DNA from: Rhodovulum sulfidophilum DSM 1374
Lineage (GTDB): Bacteria; Pseudomonadota; Alphaproteobacteria; Rhodobacterales; Rhodobacteraceae
Length of the DNA: 64,000 bases
Assembly: GCF_001633165.1 (NCBI RefSeq)
Contig: NZ_CP015419.1
Location: 1 to 64,000, forward strand
Reading direction: 5' to 3'
The notes beneath the pieces were generated by a model. It did no database searches. It saw only the letters and a program-made list of their open reading frames with translations, and was not told the DNA's origin. Of this stretch, positions 61,433 to 64,000 are shown piece after piece (within the stretch, counting starts at the first letter, position 1; each line of letters opens with the position of its first letter). A program made the translations under genes and the position numbers.

Positions 61433-63094
61433 ATGAAGTTAGACCGGATCGCGCGCCGCGATTACGCAGACGCACATGCCCGCTTTTCCATCGAGGACGA
61501 AATCGCCAGCCTCGCGGGCGATCTGGACGCCGGGCTGAACGCCGCCGTCGAATGCTGCGACCGCCATTGCGGACGCGACCTGGTGGCGCTGCGCACCGTC
61601 TCGGCCGGGGGCAGCCTTGCCGAATACACCTTCGAGGACCTGCGCGAACTTTCCGCCCGCACGGCCAATGTGCTCAAGGCCCATGGCGTCGGCCCGGGCG
61701 ACGTGGTGGCCGGTCTTCTGCCCCGCACCCTCGATCTGATCGCCACCATCCTCGGGGTCTGGCGGCTGGGGGCGGTCTACCAGCCGCTTTTCACCGCCTT
61801 CGGCCCCAAGGCCATCGAGCACCGCCTGACCTGCGCCGGCACCCGGATGATCGTCACCACCGCCGCCCAACGCGGCAAGCTGGACGAGATCCCCGATTGC
61901 CCGCCCGTGGCCGTGATCCGCGACGCGGACACCCCGCTGCCAGCGGGCGATATCGACCTCTGCGCCGAGCGCGCCGCCGCCCCGGCCGAGTTCGCCCCGG
62001 TCCTGCGCGACAAGGATGCGCCCTTCATGGTGATGTCGACCTCGGGCACCACCGGGCTGCCCAAGGCGCTGATGGTGCCGCAACGCGCGATGCTGGCCTT
62101 CGCGGTCTACATGCGCGACGGGATCGGCCTGCATGAGGACGACACCTTCTGGAACCTCGCCGATGCGGGCTGGGCCTACGGGCTTTACTACGCCGTCTGC
62201 GGGCCGCTGCTGCTGGGCGCCGCGACCACGCTGCACGAGGGCGGTTTCTCGGCCGAGACCACGATCCGGCTGATCGACGAGCTGGGCATCACCAGCCTCG
62301 CGGGCTCGCCCACCGCCTTCCGGATGCTGATCGCGGCGGGGCCCGAGGCCGTGGCCCCGATCAAGGGCAAGCTGCGCACCGTCTCTTCGGCGGGCGAGCC
62401 GCTGAACCCCGAGATCATCCACTGGTTCGAAAAGCATCTCTCGGTCGCGATCCATGACCATTACGGCCAGACCGAGCTCGGCATGTGCGTGAACAACCAT
62501 CACGGGCTTGAACATGACGTGCGCCCCGGCTCGGCCGGATATGCGATGCCCGGCTACCGGATCGCGGTGCTGGACGAGGCGGGCAACGAACAGCCTCCGA
62601 ACAGCCCCGGCGAACTGGCCGTCGATATCGCGAATTCGCCGCTGCTGTGGTTCACCGGCTATTACGGCACCGAGACCCCGGCAATCGCGGGCGGCTATTA
62701 CCGCACCGGCGATTCCGTCGAGATCGAGCCCGACGGCTCGCTCAGCTTCATCGGGCGCGCGGATGACGTCATCACCTCCTCGGGCTACCGGATCGGTCCC
62801 TTCGACGTGGAAAGCGCGCTGATCGAGCATCCGGCCGTGATCGAGGCCGCCGTGGTCGGCATCCCCGACCCCGAACGCACCGAGCTGGTCAAGGCCTTCG
62901 TCATCCTCGGCAAGGGCCATGAGGCCAGCGACGCGCTCTGCGAAGAGCTGCAGCAGCATGTGAAGAAACGGCTCTCGGCCCATGCCTATCCGCGGCTGAT
63001 CGATTTCGTCGACAGCCTGCCCAAGACCCCCTCCGGCAAGATCCAGCGCTTCCTGCTGCGCAAGGCCGAGGTCGAGAAACAGAACGTCAGATAG
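61433..63094 (+). CDS. AMP-dependent acyl-CoA synthetase (acetyl/short-medium chain type)
   Basis: This 553-residue ANL-family ligase has [20 protein letters not shown] (P-loop), [11 protein letters not shown] (A5), [42 protein letters not shown] (A7-A8 hinge) and the catalytic lysine in [12 protein letters not shown]. It resembles the acyl-CoA synthetases with acetyl-CoA-synthetase-like layout that activate short to medium acids. GGAGG lies before the ATG at 61433. It is followed by an HSD10-like SDR and a thiolase, so it should start a beta-oxidation route. Confidence 0.88.
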   Translation: MKLDRIARRDYADAHARFSIEDEIASLAGDLDAGLNAAVECCDRHCGRDLVALRTVSAGGSLAEYTFEDLRELSARTANVLKAHGVGPGDVVAGLLPRTLDLIATILGVWRLGAVYQPLFTAFGPKAIEHRLTCAGTRMIVTTAAQRGKLDEIPDCPPVAVIRDADTPLPAGDIDLCAERAAAPAEFAPVLRDKDAPFMVMSTSGTTGLPKALMVPQRAMLAFAVYMRDGIGLHEDDTFWNLADAGWAYGLYYAVCGPLLLGAATTLHEGGFSAETTIRLIDELGITSLAGSPTAFRMLIAAGPEAVAPIKGKLRTVSSAGEPLNPEIIHWFEKHLSVAIHDHYGQTELGMCVNNHHGLEHDVRPGSAGYAMPGYRIAVLDEAGNEQPPNSPGELAVDIANSPLLWFTGYYGTETPAIAGGYYRTGDSVEIEPDGSLSFIGRADDVITSSGYRIGPFDVESALIEHPAVIEAAVVGIPDPERTELVKAFVILGKGHEASDALCEELQQHVKKRLSAHAYPRLIDFVDSLPKTPSGKIQRFLLRKAEVEKQNVR

Positions 63095-63107
63095 GAACGG
63101 ACAAGAC

Positions 63108-63866
63108 ATGCAGATCGAGAACCGGGTCTTCCTGGTCACCGGTGCGGCCTCGGGCCTTGGCGCGGCGGTGGCCGCGATGGCCGTGGCCGCGGGCGGCCGC
63201 GTGCTTCTGGCCGACATCAATGCCGAGGCCGGAGAGGCCATGGCGCAGGAGCTGGGCGAGGCCGCCCGCTTCGTGCAGACCGACGTCACCTCCGGAGAGG
63301 ATGGCCAGGCGGCGGTCGATGCCGCGGTCGAGGCCTTCGGCGGGCTCCATGTGCTGGTGAACTGCGCGGGCATCGCGCCGGGCGAAAGGCTTCTGGGCCG
63401 GAACGGCCCGCATGGGCTGGACAGCTTCCAGCGCGCGATCACGATCAACCTCGGTGGCAGCTTCAACATGATGCGCCTCGCCGCCGAGGCGATGGCCGGC
63501 AACGAGGGCGAGGAACGCGGCGTGATCGTCAACACCGCCTCGGTCGCCGCCTTCGACGGCCAGATCGGCCAGATCGCCTATGCGGCCTCGAAGGGCGGCA
63601 TCGCGGCGATGACGCTTCCGGCTGCCCGCGAACTGGCCCGCCACGCGATCCGGGTCATGGCCATCGCGCCCGGCATCTTCGCCACGCCGATGATGGCGGG
63701 CCTGCCGCAGGAGGTGCAGGACAGCCTTGGCGCCACCGTGCCCTACCCGCCCCGGCTGGGCCGCCCCGAGGAATACGCCCGGATGGTGCGCTCGATCGTC
63801 GAGAACCAGATGCTGAACGGCGAGGTGATCCGGCTGGACGGCGCGCTTCGCATGGCCCCGAAATGA
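63108..63866 (+). CDS. 3-hydroxyacyl-CoA dehydrogenase, SDR type (HSD17B10-like)
   Basis: This 252-residue SDR has [31 protein letters not shown] (NAD loop and Asp for NAD), [46 protein letters not shown], the catalytic [22 protein letters not shown] and a [32 protein letters not shown] end, the pattern of type II hydroxyacyl-CoA dehydrogenases. It lies between the ligase and the thiolase and would oxidise 3-hydroxyacyl-CoA. Confidence 0.88.
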   Translation: MQIENRVFLVTGAASGLGAAVAAMAVAAGGRVLLADINAEAGEAMAQELGEAARFVQTDVTSGEDGQAAVDAAVEAFGGLHVLVNCAGIAPGERLLGRNGPHGLDSFQRAITINLGGSFNMMRLAAEAMAGNEGEERGVIVNTASVAAFDGQIGQIAYAASKGGIAAMTLPAARELARHAIRVMAIAPGIFATPMMAGLPQEVQDSLGATVPYPPRLGRPEEYARMVRSIVENQMLNGEVIRLDGALRMAPK

Positions 63867-63876
63867 GGAGACCGCA

Positions 63877-64000
63877 ATGACCTCCGATCCCATCGTCATC
63901 ACCGGTGCCCGGCGCAGCCCCATGGGCGGCTTTCAGGGCGATCTTGCCGCTGCCGACGCCCCGGCACTTGGCGCCACCGCGATCCGCGCAGCCCTTGGCG
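63877..64000 (+). CDS. Acetyl-CoA acyltransferase (thiolase), N-terminal fragment
   Basis: The ATG at 63877 opens a frame of 41 codons to the window edge. DPIVITGARRSPMGGFQGDLAAADAPALGATAI is the typical thiolase N-terminus. A GAGGAG site lies just before the ATG, and the gene follows the SDR by 10 bp. It would cleave 3-ketoacyl-CoA in the same pathway. The active-site cysteine region is outside the window. Confidence 0.85.
   Translation, partial: MTSDPIVITGARRSPMGGFQGDLAAADAPALGATAIRAALG

Overview
This 64 kb window is high-GC DNA from an alphaproteobacterium. Family content (repABC replication, a TRAP/hps sulfonate operon, Tat-exported binding proteins) points to a Rhodobacterales-type organism; I cannot name the genus. 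A complete repABC module (1091-4727, minus strand) shows that the window lies on a large low-copy plasmid or chromid. Both ends are cut inside genes: a secreted protein at the left and a thiolase at the right.

The main accessory block (5106-28398) is a catecholate-polyamine siderophore locus of the vibriobactin/agrobactin/parabactin type. EntC, EntB and EntA homologues (minus strand, 25869-23204) make 2,3-dihydroxybenzoate (DHB). A plus-strand operon (20687-23237) holds the DHB-AMP ligase, a free-standing aryl carrier protein and a phosphopantetheinyl transferase. A long minus-strand operon (20510-8774) mixes the NRPS parts with uptake genes: a Cy-Cy-A protein with a serine-less carrier-like tail, a VibH-like free condensation enzyme, a C(truncated)-PCP-C protein, and FecBCDE-type uptake proteins. 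Together these look like a VibF/VibH assembly line in which VibF is split in two. A heterodimeric YbtPQ-like ABC pair (5106-8773) and an outer-membrane receptor (26314-28398) complete the block.

Two more metal-uptake loci follow. At 29503-36061 an AraC regulator precedes a tightly coupled operon: TonB-dependent receptor, O-methyltransferase, NMT1/SsuA-like binding protein, permease, ATPase and a small membrane protein. I do not recognise this as a described system. At 54507-59695 a TetR regulator is divergent from a ferrichrome-type receptor, a ferric-siderophore binding protein and a siderophore-interacting reductase, with no permease or ATPase of their own. A shared sequence, GACnnAAAnACT, lies in the promoter regions of all these loci (20534, 26106, 30440, 55221) and is a candidate common iron-response element.

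The remainder is a mosaic of catabolic and small accessory genes: a DJ-1/PfpI protein with a CurA-like NADPH reductase; an N-terminally short DUF6880 protein; a probable dihydroxypropanesulfonate (DHPS) operon, hpsKLMNOP, with a LacI-type regulator and a perfect double operator (41334-48960); an AbrB/PIN toxin-antitoxin pair; an EamA exporter; an ExoD-like protein; a free-standing RNA ligase; and the start of an AraC-controlled acyl-CoA ligase/SDR/thiolase operon. Decayed fragments of an IS5-family transposase (29013-29306) and of an ABC ATPase (37330-37558) mark past rearrangement.
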